This document shows positions 1-11,856 of a stretch of 64,000 nucleotides of DNA, one piece after another; the stretch's first letter is position 1, and every line of letters starts with the position of its first letter. The notes beneath the pieces are model-generated. The model was given only the letters and a program-made list of their open reading frames with translations. It made no database searches and was not told the origin of the DNA. The stretch is taken from the NCBI GenBank assembly GCA_963556695.1, contig CAUWAG010000011.1, positions 558,001 through 622,000 of the forward strand, read 5' to 3'. Both the position numbers and the translations under genes were made by a program. The stretch comes from Anthostomella pinea (lineage: Eukaryota; Ascomycota; Sordariomycetes; Xylariales; Xylariaceae).

Positions 1-1392
1 CTTTGAATTAAATTATACTATAATAGTTATTAATTGTTAAAAAGATTTGGCTTAAAAGCTATAAAATGAGCTTAAACCTATTTACTTCTGAGGGAATTAC
101 TTAAAACTCTGAACTAAAACTTTTAAAAATAATGTTTTAAAACTTTATTTATAATACGAGTTTTGATATCTTTTTTTTTCAAACGGTTTAAGCCTAGGTT
201 TATGAAGCTAAATACTTCGACTCGACTTAATACGCCTTCGACCTTTAAATAGCCTTAACCGCGTTTTTTTAAATGGCCTCGCATAGCTTATAACGTACGT
301 AAAAATATATTTATAAAAGGCCCATTATTTATCTCCGTATATAATTCGAAAATACCATTAAATTCCTAGTTAATTTCGATTGAAGCTTCAACAACGCCTT
401 TTCTTAAATTTAACAAAGTACCCTTTATCGTACGTAACGTTTTATTTTATTTATTCAATTAAGTATTACGCGGTTCTTTCCACAACGTAACGGTCTAATA
501 CTTTATCGATTTTGAAAAACCTGTAAAAATCGCGAACTAAATTCCTATCTTCCTCGATAACTTCGATTAGCTTATTCCGTAAAAAAACATTGCAACTTTA
601 TGAGTTCGAGGCTTCCAAACAATTATAAATCGGCTTTAAACAATAAATAGAAACCATTAAGTAAATACTCTATAGTATTTTAAAACCTAGCTTACAAGCT
701 TAATAATTTACTTTTTTTAAAATAATCTTATTAAGCTTTGCAACGTCTTGTTGCTTTAATAATTCGCTAACACATATGCGTAACATGAATAAATATTAAT
801 ATACTAGGTTTTTTTGGACTTTCTAACCTTACGTAATACGATATAACGCTTTATTATAATATATACCGTTAAAAACTTAACGATTTGAACATCTTTTATA
901 TATATATCCTTGTTAAACGCGAATTATTGTCCTTAATAAGCAAACTATTGAAATAAAGGTTACGTTTTATGATGCATTCATTAAAGCTCCAACATAAATT
1001 GTTTACTATTTCATTATTTAATCTATTAATAGGCCAAAATTTTGAGATTGTTTAAAAAAACCGTGAAGTAAATATAGCATTAATAATGAAACGTAATTTT
1101 AACCGTTAAAATTTTCCGATCAAACAAACCTTCCGTTTAGAAGTAATAAATAATAAAATATCGCAACTTAATTCCTACGGCTTTTTAAAAACCAGGTTAT
1201 ATTTTTTATACGGACTTAAAGTTTTTATCCAAATTAATAACCTTAGAAATTTCCTAGCTCTATAATAATAAGTTTATAACTATAACTTTTTTAATTTCCT
1301 GGGTTATATATATATAATACTTGAAAATAACTTTAATATACTTATCATACTTATATGGATAAGTTATAGTATATCGTACTCGAAAAATCCAT
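1..1392. other. AT-rich RIP-degraded desert, no gene
   Basis: No reading frame longer than a few dozen codons and no recognisable motif. TpA is very frequent and CpA rare, while CpG persists: in 241-300 I count 5 CpG, 1 CpA and 8 TpA. This fits repeat-induced point mutation of old repeats rather than simple methyl-CpG decay. Confidence 0.75.
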
Positions 1393-1819
1393 TAACGTAG
1401 ATGACAAGCGAGCTGCGAATACAAGCGAGCTGCGAGGTGGGGCTTCTATACATAAAAAGTCGGTGCGTAACCGTGCGTCTACCTTTTGGAAAAAAATCGG
1501 TAAAATCCCGGGCCTGCTGCATTTAATGAAGCCTTTTCTATAGGTAACAATGATAGATAGCAATTATTTTTCACTGATTTAATAGCCTGTGGATCCTAAA
1601 AAGCCTTTTTTACAAGGGTAGTTTTAGCGTATTTTGAAATAAGTATTGAAATAAAATAGCTATAAACCTAGAAAAAGTAATATTGATGTATTTTTCAAGT
1701 TGTAAACCTAAAAAAAAGGTCCGAGATGTTTCCGATTTTTTTTCGTCAAGTTAAAAATTAGCGCACTGACGTTTTTTGTATGGAAGCTCCACCTCGCAGC
1801 TCGCTTGTCATCTACGGTA
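1393..1819. mobile_element. pogo/Fot1-type MITE (non-autonomous DNA transposon)
   Basis: A 427-bp unit (including the flanking TA pairs) bounded by long inverted repeats. The left end reads ACGTAGATGACAAGCGAGCT after a TA; the right end is its reverse complement except for one terminal base (CCGTAG) and is followed by TA. TA is the target-site duplication of Tc1/mariner/pogo elements. The inverted repeat continues for about 70 bp, through GCTTCTATAC on the left and GCTTCCATAC on the right. The left arm carries an extra copy of a short direct repeat (ACAAGCGAGCTGCGA). No transposase is encoded, so it must be mobilised in trans. The ACGTAG start and the repeated ACAAGCGAG module match the ends of the pogo-like element at 46489-48367, which suggests the same transposase type moved both. 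The interior is partly AT-rich and probably lightly RIP-mutated. Weak ORFs inside are not believed. Confidence 0.85.
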
Positions 1820-4800
1820 TAAGCTTAGAAGGTATTTATTGATAATACCTTCAATATAGCGTTATAATAGCGACCGTAATAAGATATATGTAAATCGATA
1901 GGGCGAAAATAAGTTCGAACCTGCTATACGACGCCTATATAATATACTATACGTTTACATATATTAATTGTTTAAATTTCTATTATTTTATAGCTTTATA
2001 TATTTTGAAAAGTACATAATACCGCGTAAAACTTTTTACAGTTGCTTCGATATTTCAGTAAGATTTATCGGTGTACTTTTACTTCAAAACTCTCTTTTTA
2101 TATAACTTAAGTATATAAAAACGCCTCGTAATATTAATTAATTTAGTTAAACATATGTTCTTATTTAGATAAAACAAAATATTTTCCGTTCTTTTGATAC
2201 GTCGTCCTTTTTAGAAAAAAACTTTGATTACGATTTCACACTATCGCTCGTAAACTAACTTCTTATATCCGTCTCGTATTTATACTTTAAATTACCGGTT
2301 AAGCTTGAATTTTTTTAGAAATAAAAATATCGTACAAAATGCTGCCTTCCGGAAATTCAAAGTTAAATTGGTTATAAAAGAATTGTTTACGTCGGACAAT
2401 ATATTGATCTTCTTTACAATATGGATGATATAAAATCTAAATTAAGAAGATAAAATAGAAGCGGTGTAAAGCTAATGATTAGCCTTAATAACGTTTTACG
2501 TCTCCAAATTCGATTATCTTATAAGTTTCATTATTAAAATATAATTAGTTAAAAACTATAAAAAACAGCTAATAAAAGTAATTTGAGTATAAAGTTTTTT
2601 TCTTTTTTATATTAAACATGCCAATTTAACTTAATTGGCTAGGAAAAGTTTTCCACGGATTGAATATGTTTCTTAAAATATAAAATAGGTTTTATGACAG
2701 TAATTAGGGGAAAAGACTTATGGGTATGAATCACGCATATGAAGTAACACGCTTTGAAAACTGTCTTTAAAAGCATCAAGTTATAAAGATAACCGCCGGT
2801 TTAACGTAAAATATGTTAGCTTCTTTTCGTTAAATAACATAAATTTTACGCTTTTATACGCAGGTAGCTTAATTTTAATAAGTTAAAAATTTATAGCTTT
2901 AACAAACGCTTTACGTGTTTATTTATCATCCGTTGTCTTATTATCCCGGCCTCATTTAAAAAACCAAGCCTTGACCATTTAAAAAATTCAGTACCACGGA
3001 CAAAATTCTTAACCAGTTATTAAGACCAACTAGCCATCTTAACCTATATCTTTAGATCGCTAATACTCTTGAAAACGTTAATTTCAAAAACAATGTTAAA
3101 CTTATAGTTTAAATTAAACAACTTAGAACCGTCTATTCTTAATCTTAATAGTTACATATAAAAACCTGATAAAATATCTTTTCGGCAAAAAACATAGCCT
3201 GATTCTACTAAACTTTAACAATGAAACATATAAATATATAACAAACTTCTATATTATATTAAAGCTAGTTACAAAATCGTTTATCCCTGTTATAATAAAC
3301 GTAATAAACACTTTGAAAAATCCGTCCATTTATCGTTAAATATAAAATAACAAGTTTCAAAGGTTATAAATATTACGTTTAAAACTTCAAGGCCGTTATA
3401 ATTAATAAAGATAAATACGTCTTGAAAATTTTTACTAACTAAAACTTAACACAAAGAATTTATAATATTAATCACGAAAACAAACATTGTTTTACAAAAC
3501 CTATTAACGGTATTAGCTTGTCGAGAAAAAAGAATCGAAACATTACTAATTTATGCCGTATCAATTGGTAACTACGCTGTTAATTTCTTCCCTTTTTACC
3601 AATTTTTAATAACGAAATGAAAGAAATAAAAAGCGTAACTTTACGTTAAAAACTAATGTTTTTAATCTTACAAAATTTCTTAAACATTATGTTAATAACT
3701 TTTCTCTTTTAAGTCTTTTAAAACTATGCTTGATCTCCTTTCATATATCCATTTAAGATAAGTTAAACGTATATTTGGTTATCTTCGAATAGATTAATAA
3801 TACCGCCGTCCTTTTATAGTTTAGAAAATCGACTTAATACTTCCTTAAACATCATAGTATATAAAAAACATTTCTCGAAATATAAACTTTCAAAAACTCG
3901 TTAAATCCCTTGTTAAATAAACTTTTAACTTTTTTTAACATGTAACTTCGTCGAAATTTTTTCCCGACCGTTATATAATAATGTAATAATATCGTTATCG
4001 TTCATAATAAAAAACAATTTCTTTTTTATTTTTAATTTTAATTAAACCTGGTTATAGCTTAAGACATATAAAGGTGTAAATATGAATAAATAAAAGCTTA
4101 ACCATATTTATAACTATAAAATAAATTAAATAACGTTTGAAACACGCTCGTTCCTTTCAAACGTCTTGAAAACCCGATTAAAACTCCGTAAACCTGCTTT
4201 AAAGGGATAAAAAGTAAATGAAATAAGAAACAAAATAATCCGTAAGCCGTAAGAACTAGCTTAACAAGGTATAAAATAGCGTTGAATATATAAAGCACAC
4301 GATATAAAGCGGTTCTATTAATATTAAAATTGCTTTTTAAATACCAAAAAATACAATACAAGGTTTATTTTAAAAGGAAACAATCGCTTTAAAATAGCTT
4401 ACAATATGATATAAATACGTTTTTCAAAAGCATAAGGCTTTTTGAAAATAATTGAAAGGGCGATATAAAGTTTTTTTTAAACCTCGAATAATAAATAAGC
4501 GCTATTAAACTATTATGATTTCTGTTTTAGCTATAACAAAACTCATTATAAAATTTTATTAAATAAGTTTTAATACTTTTCTATGTATTTAATAATCAAT
4601 AATATTATGAAGTAAGAGATACTTAAACCGTAAGTATACCGTAACTCGACGTATTGAGCCCTACCTATCCGCCGTTCGAACGATTAGTTCTTTAAGAAAA
4701 TTATGAAATTAACTTGATATATGTTTATACTTGTTAAAATAGCAGATATAATGTATGATATCTTTTGGTCTTATTACCGTTAATAATTTAAACGTTTAAT

Positions 4801-6414
4801 TTTAACGCAACTATACCGCATCGAGCTAATTATGTATAAACTAATGGATCTTATTGCTATATTTGATAATACTGGCTTGAAGTTTTATAACTACGGAAAG
4901 AAAATAATATAGTATAGTTAAATCTTTTATAACAAAGTGAACCGGAATAAAAACACGACTTTTTGGAAAAATTAAATGTTTTTATTTAATTTTATATGTA
5001 CTGCTAATATACGTCCCTTTATGTATAATATAATAATTATTAGATTACCGTCGGTTAGATTCACCAAGATCTACTTTTTGTTCTTAAACAATTAATATCG
5101 TATTTATACATAAAATCTAAGCCGAAAAAAGCTAAAGCGAGAAAAATTGTTAATAATCTATACCCTGAAACTAAATTCGATAATAAAGTTTTTATCATCT
5201 TTTTTTCCTAATAAAATAAACTTAACTTCGACTTATTTCAATATTTTAACTAAAGTTTCATCAAAGCCTTTCAAACTCTTTTCTGAATATTAATTAATAT
5301 AAATATCGTAATAAATAATATTTACTAATAAACGAACAGCCGGCAACGAAAATCAAAACCTTTATAATTAATTAAATATTAATCTTTTTTTCTTTTGTCT
5401 TGACTTCGTAAAAAAAAACTTAAACATAAAATATGTTAAAAATGTATAAAATCCATTCTTAAGTTTGATACTTATAATATTAATTACTTCTCGGTTTATT
5501 TTTAAAACGTAACACCTTATTCAATCCTTAGTCCTTTTAATTTAAAAACTAATACACAATATCATTTCTTTCTCGGTACTAAAAAGTTTAAAATAATACT
5601 CACAACTTAGCTTCGTACCTTAATAATAATTAAAATTGTAATTCTCTTTCATAAGACTCATAAACGAAGTATTGATTTTTTTAACCTGTTAAAAACATTC
5701 GAATTCACGTATTTAATGATATATAGCTCATTATTATATCAATATTTCAAAATAGTTATAATTACGGTTTCCCCTGTTTTCGTATTACAAGATTCTTTTT
5801 GATATTAATGATAATGGGCCTTTTAATGTATATTAAATAATGGTTTCAATTATGATCGTAATACTAGTTACGACTATGACGATTATTACGCCTCCGCGGG
5901 TTTTATCGTAGTTATCATAATTCATACGGTCGTTACGATGATGGTACTTTTTGTAATCGTAACAATTGTTTTGAATTTCACGATCTTTCGGCTAAAAAAC
6001 CAATTACGGTCGTAACAGCTGTTAGCTTTATTACCTTAAAAAAGCTTATTTTAATATAAGTAACTGTCGCCGTATTTATCGTTTTATTTTTAACACTTTA
6101 CGCTTATATAGCCAATAACAGTTTTTAAATGACCTCGTTTTAATTTATAATAAATATTTTATAACGAGACTTAAAGTAAATAGAATTATGCGTCTTTATA
6201 ATAGCTTATTCGGCAGTAATTTGAACAATTATGATAATTATATTAAAGCTTTTTATATAAGCTACCAGCTTTTGAAATATCGATATTTTCTTTAAAGTAT
6301 ATATTTGCGTTTAATATCTTATATATTGTACAGTGAAGAAAAGAAAGCGTTTTGTAAACGCGATTCTAAACTGTTTATTTCCAAACTTTATTTAAAATAG
6401 TCTTATATATCGTG
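1820..6414. other. AT-rich RIP-degraded desert, no gene
   Basis: No believable coding sequence, RNA gene or complete repeat. Short open frames such as one at 4098-4361 (minus) are low-complexity, dominated by Leu, Phe, Tyr and Ile, and match nothing I recognise. Slightly less biased patches near 2.7-3.0 kb and 5.8-6.0 kb (repeated TTACGA/CGATTA words) may be remnants of older repeats. Confidence 0.7.
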
Positions 6415-6650
6415 GGTTAACTTGAGGAGGTGTCGGACGGCTGCAAGTCATGTGGAGTAGGCCTGCCGTGGGAGAAAGCTTGCTGGCGGTAATGAAAGGG
6501 GCCAGTGGCTGGGGAAGGTCCCCCGCACATCTAGACGCACTCGAGGTTGAGAATGACATGCCAAGCTTTCTGCATATCAAGCAGGGTGCTATATGGTAGA
6601 TTGCTTCCTCATCTAAGCGTGAGGCGAAATCTTGCACGTTTTTATCATGT
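6415..6650. other. GC-rich island of unknown origin
   Basis: About 235 bp of normal base composition, abruptly flanked by desert. Both strands have short open frames (about 80 codons on the minus strand, 6392-6637) but neither resembles a protein family I can name. I see no TG...CA ends, no inverted repeats and no clear target-site duplication, so I cannot call it an LTR or MITE. It may be a single-copy insertion, a fragment of a gene, or a repeat too short to be subject to RIP. Confidence 0.5.
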
Positions 6651-9600
6651 TATTTATTTAAAAACATTTATAACTTCAAATTATTTTAGTTTAATTTTAT
6701 TATACGTATTATTAAGCTTTGATTCTAATTTAGTCGTCGATTTTAACAAAACATTGCTTAACGTACGGATGAACTATCTTAAGTTACACATAAATCGATT
6801 ATTTAGTCTTTAATTGAAATACTCTTTCTGAATATAAGTAAATGCATGAATTAATAAATAAAAAGTTACGTAATTGTATTTTAAAGCAATAAATTATTAA
6901 AAACTTTTAACATGTTGCATTGAAATACCCAAGTACTTTATACGGCTTTGTATCAAAGTTAATTTAGAGGTACAGATACAAAATCTTTTAAACAAAACTA
7001 ATAACACGTTCGTCGACCGTTTTAAAATCTTTAAATTTATAATATTAACTAATGGCCAGGCGGCTTGTACCAGAGCAAGGCTATTTGTAACAAAAAACTC
7101 GATATTACTTTTAATGCTCCAAAAAGTAGTTTTATCTCGCTTCTAAAAACAGGCCCGGTGGACGTTTTTAAATTAATTGCTTTAATTATCGGTATCGTTT
7201 ATAAACTTGACGTGAAAACATACAAGAAGTATGACTACCTCGATTAAAAAACATTATTAATATTTAGAGCTTTAGTAAAACATTGTACATAAAACATTAT
7301 AACTCGCTTAAAACTTAAGAATAATAAGATAAAAAAGTCATTAAGTCTTAAAAAGATACTACCATATATTAAATAAACAGCGATATATATATATTCTAAA
7401 ATGTATGACACGACTTTGAAGATAATCACGATGTAATATTAATTTTAAAAAACTGCGTATATAACGATCTAAAGAAAACCTATTTCCAAAAAAATATAAC
7501 AAGGTTATATACAGATAAATCTGTTTTAAGAGCTATAATTAGTTATTAAATTTTATAAGAAACATTTTCATAAAAACGTTATCAATTTTGTAAACTTATA
7601 TATTATGAGTCATTCGTAAATATCAATTAGCTTCATTTATTTTCAAATTGTCAAATTTCAAGGCTAGTAATGTTTTAATAAGGCTGATTATAAATACTAA
7701 TATGTTCCGTATGTATTTAACGTTTATTTATTTTTATTCATCTTTTTGGAAAAAGATTTAATCTTAAGCCAAAGCGTTTAAAGTTCTGTGGGTAGTAATT
7801 TAGGAACTTAATAGCTACTATATTTGAGGCAAGAAACGAAAAGTGTATAAATCCTTTAGTTCCTTTGAAAAAGCGCGAACTGAAAAATATTTTCATAATT
7901 GGTTAATTAGCAGATTATAATTCTACTTTAATTATTAAGACTACTGTAAAAAGAATTTGGTTCTTAAATAAGGATGCCCTGGAATAACATCATTACGTAA
8001 GCTTACAAACTTTTCTATTCAATGTATCATTGATAAACGATATATTGTTTTGTGTTTCCTGGACATTTTTATGCTTTAATTAAAATGTATAAGAATATTT
8101 CTAAAAGTATTTAAGCATATAGTTTGTTACGGTAACAGGAAAAGTTGTTTAAGTCGAAATTAAAGCGTGCAAATTAAACTGTTATAAACGAAATATTAAA
8201 GAGATTAATTCTTACTACCTGTAAAATTAAGCCGATCTTTTAAATATCTATTAATCGAGGCTAATGACGCGAGCTTATTATTTCAAAAGAATTTAGAAGG
8301 CTTTATCAATATTACCGGACATTTCTTATTCAAATCGATATAATTATTATTTTCATTAATATATAAAACGTAAGATAAATGAATAAAGCGCTTAATTTAA
8401 AACGTTTTAAACTTTATATTTTAAAAACTGTTATAAGTGGAAAAAAAATTTAGGGGATACGTAATGTTAAGTTTTCCTTTCTTGCTTTTAGCAGCGTGGT
8501 GCTAATGACGTTTAAAAATCATTATAATATAAGAAGGACAAGAAAGTTAATTATCTAGTTTTTTATAAGATAATAGCACTTATAAGGGATTTGTCAAAAT
8601 TAAAAGGTGTTAACATAATAATAAAGTGCTTTTATTATTGAAAAAAGATTAGCGTAAACCGTAAAGTCCTTTTTTAATAGTATTTTCCAAAGTAAAATTT
8701 CATATTATTGCAATATTTTTGTTCCAATATTTTTTTCAAGTTAGCGTTAATAATAGCGTTAGTAGTATCATATTAAATAGGTTTATAATCAAAACGAGTT
8801 ATAATAACTATGAAAACTTTAAAAAATCTAGTTTTAAGAATTAACCCGGAGGTATATTTATAAATACCTTATATTATCAGTTATAATAAGTTATAAAACG
8901 TACGTTGTATTTAAATAAAAAGCTATGCTTATTTAGTTTATATTTACATATTTATATACGATATAAAATGTAGTATGTATCCATTATCAAATTTTTAATA
9001 AATATTTATATTATTACATCATTTATCTTTTAATATATTTAGTCTTATTTATTGTTAATTAAATTTATAAGTGTAGCCTTCAATTGTTTGTTAATTTGGC
9101 AGCTAGAAAGTAAGAATTGCTGATCTTTTTTTACAAATATTATAGCAAGGTTACCTTAGTTTTTATATAACGTTATTTTTTATGGAAATAACGTTACAGG
9201 TTTCGTATTTGTTATATTTAACTTTATTTCGTTGTTTGTTTTTCATCGTATTAATAAAATTGATAATACGTTTAAAGTTAAATGTTGCTTTTTGATTCTG
9301 TAGGCGATTTTATATAGCTTAAACGTCTTTAGCTTAAAGTAACGAGTAATCATTTGACCTTTTTTAGCTATTAAAAGTATAATGTTTTAACTTAGCTTTT
9401 TATAGGCTTTTTCATAATTATGATAAATATTGATATGATATGCGAAAAAGTAAGCTTGAAGGTTAAATACGGCTTAAATATAATAAATTGGTTTTATTAT
9501 CATTTATATAAGCTCTATTTTAAGTGTTCTTATATTACTCTCGTTGAAATTTTATTTAACTGTACTTAGATGTTTTAAAGTTAATTTATAACGGTCCCAG

Positions 9601-11654
9601 TTTTCTATGTGTTGAAATAATTTTAGGGCTTTTAAGAATGTCTTCGTATATTACGTTAAAAATGATATTCGGGTTTTTACCAATATTTAACAGGTCGTTT
9701 CTGAGATTATTCAAATCTTAAGAAAAATTTAAAAATTCGCCTGTTATATCCCGTAGTATAAATCTTTTGATTTAATAACTATAAAAGCAATTATATTTTA
9801 TGAGATAGTAAATTTAACATTTAATTTTTTTTACCGAGCATGTTTTTTAAGTGCGGTGATTATTATAAGCGTTTTATATTTATATACTTATAGAGATGCT
9901 TATAATAGCCTATAATCGAAAGTTATAAAACCCTTTTATAAAGATCAATATTGAAAACTATATTATATCAAGTTTTTTTATTATAATTCTATTATTACGT
10001 TTTATTTATACGGTAAGGACACAAAAGCTTCGTATTAATCATATACGTATAACGATGTTTCATTGAAAACAGAAAAGAGAATCGAGCTGTATAGTTAAAT
10101 TTAGTAAGTAGATAAATATATACACTCGCTTTATAATTCGGGTCTTTCATAGTCCCATAATAAACTGTCGTCCGTGTAGTTACGTACGAGTTACGTAATA
10201 TTAAAATTTTAAAGGTAATACTAATAATAATACGTATAATTATTATTATAATACCCACGATGTATGAAAGCTTGCTTTGAGCTTAAGTAAACCCCGGGTC
10301 TTTTTAACGCGCATTAAAAATAATTGAAAAGAGGAATAAAACGTATGTTTTACTAATTAATTAGTCTTAGACTATTTAAATACATTTTTTGATAACGCGA
10401 GCCGGTAAGCAACTATTATATAAGGCCTAGTTTTTCGTTATATAAGTTGTTAAAATAAGCCGGAGCCTATATACTCGGCCATTTTTAATATAAGGCTTGT
10501 TAAAATATTGAAATAAGTTGAATACTAACGATATATTATATAAAAAATTTAATTAATAATATTTGTATATATTGAAACATAGTCAGAAATTACTGTTAAT
10601 TAAAACCTAAACATAATTTAAAAAGCCATGTACCTCGAATTAAATTACAAGGTTGTTATTTCAAATTTCTACTTAAATTTAACAAGATTAAAAGTTTATA
10701 GAAAACGCTATCCACTTAGAGATACATAGGGCTATAAAAATAAAAGAAATCATTAATTTGAATATCATTTACTATAACTTTTTAAAGATTCTAATAGATA
10801 GATCGCTTTTTGAAGAAAAAAACGTGATCGAATTTTTTAGGTTTTTATTAATAATATAATAAGTTTAAAGCAGTAATTTAAACGCAGCGTCGCATATTAA
10901 GCCTTATAACTTTTATAAACTTTCTGTTTATCAAATGAAGTTAATCAAACTTATCGTTTTAAACTATTTATAACTATCATGTAAATCGTAATAAAGGTTT
11001 AATAGCTTTTAAATATTCGTTATAATAAGTTTAAAATAATTAAGGCGAATTTCCAAAGTTGTTGACAATGTATTAAAGGTTATTAAGATCTTATTTTTGT
11101 TAACCTAATATTAAAACCTTTAATAATAAATCCGTAATATGAAGACTTCTTAAAGCTTTTGTTTCTAAGTTAATGTTAATTATTGTTTTAAGCTATTTAA
11201 AAACTTGGTTAAGCACGATGTTATTCAGGTTTTTACGTTAACGGTCTGCGAAAAGTTACCGAAATTTCCACTACTAATCGGATAGTTTTAACTTAAACGT
11301 ATTTAACCAGTGAAGCGACTTAGCAATGTTTTTATGATATTGGTAATTTATAAAATAATTAAGCTTGTTATTAAATAAGTTAATTATCATATGTTGAAAG
11401 ATATATATATATATAGTTACGAACGTTAACACTTATTAACTTGATAAACTATTTATTTTTATTGCATTTGAATAAATGTGTAAGCGTGTCTGAATTAAAT
11501 TTAAAATTAACGAGTTATTTTCGAAGCTTTTGCTTTAAAAAACGCTTTTATTTAAAAAGATTAGTAATGGGGTTTATCATGTATTTTAATCAAAAAACAT
11601 CTTTATTTGTTATTTTATGAATATTTTATGTCATAACAGATTATGAAAAGAGTT
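6651..11654. other. AT-rich RIP-degraded desert, no gene
   Basis: Non-coding, saturated with TpA. It contains a very small island at about 7053-7090 (GGCCAGGCGGCTTGTACCAG) that escaped the bias, and one member of a 75-bp dispersed repeat (10111-10185). A 61-codon minus frame at 7244-7429 and an 87-codon minus frame at 9995-10258 are low-complexity chance frames. Confidence 0.7.
10111..10185 (+). repeat. dispersed repeat, copy 1 of a 75-bp pair
   Basis: Aligns without gaps to 16628-16702, sharing the core CGCTTTATAATTCGGGTCTT and the flanks GATAAATAT at the start and TAGTTACGT at the end. Weaker similarity (CGTAT followed by ATTATTATNATA) may extend to about 10245. The pair seems to be the best-preserved part of a larger degraded repeat. 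Family unknown. Confidence 0.6.
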
Positions 11655-11856
11655 TGTTGTATCCACGTGATTCCACATTCCATCCATCCATACCAAACCC
11701 ACATGTATGATTAGATAAGAGATTAGATACCAGATTGTGATGTCACTTAGCCAGACCTGCGAGTGCAGCTAGACCCCTCAAACCAACCATCAGCAACATC
11801 ATGACCTTGACCCAATACTGGAGTATTATGATTGATCATTCAAGCCTGTTTCAATA
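11655..11856 (+). mobile_element. solo LTR-like element, family A
   Basis: A 202-bp island of normal composition alignable end to end with 54350-54556 and, inverted, with 60303-60504. It starts TGTTG; the expected CCAACA end reads TCAATA, two C-to-T changes that look like RIP. Flanking 5-mers are GAGTT and GATTT, a target-site duplication with one mismatch. Ends of the TG...CA type, a 5-bp duplication and about 200 bp length fit a solo LTR left by LTR-LTR recombination, although no internal region is present to prove it. Strand is relative to the 54350 copy only. Confidence 0.75.

Noticed and set aside
4098..4361. 87-codon minus-strand open frame
   Set aside because: Leu/Phe/Tyr-rich chance frame in degraded sequence with no recognisable domain.
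6392..6813. Overlapping frames on both strands across the GC island at 6.4-6.65 kb
   Set aside because: They run from the island into desert sequence and show no family signature; kept only as an unexplained island.
9995..10258. 87-codon minus-strand open frame
   Set aside because: Overlaps a dispersed repeat and an ATT-rich tract; the N-terminal Ile run comes from the repeat.
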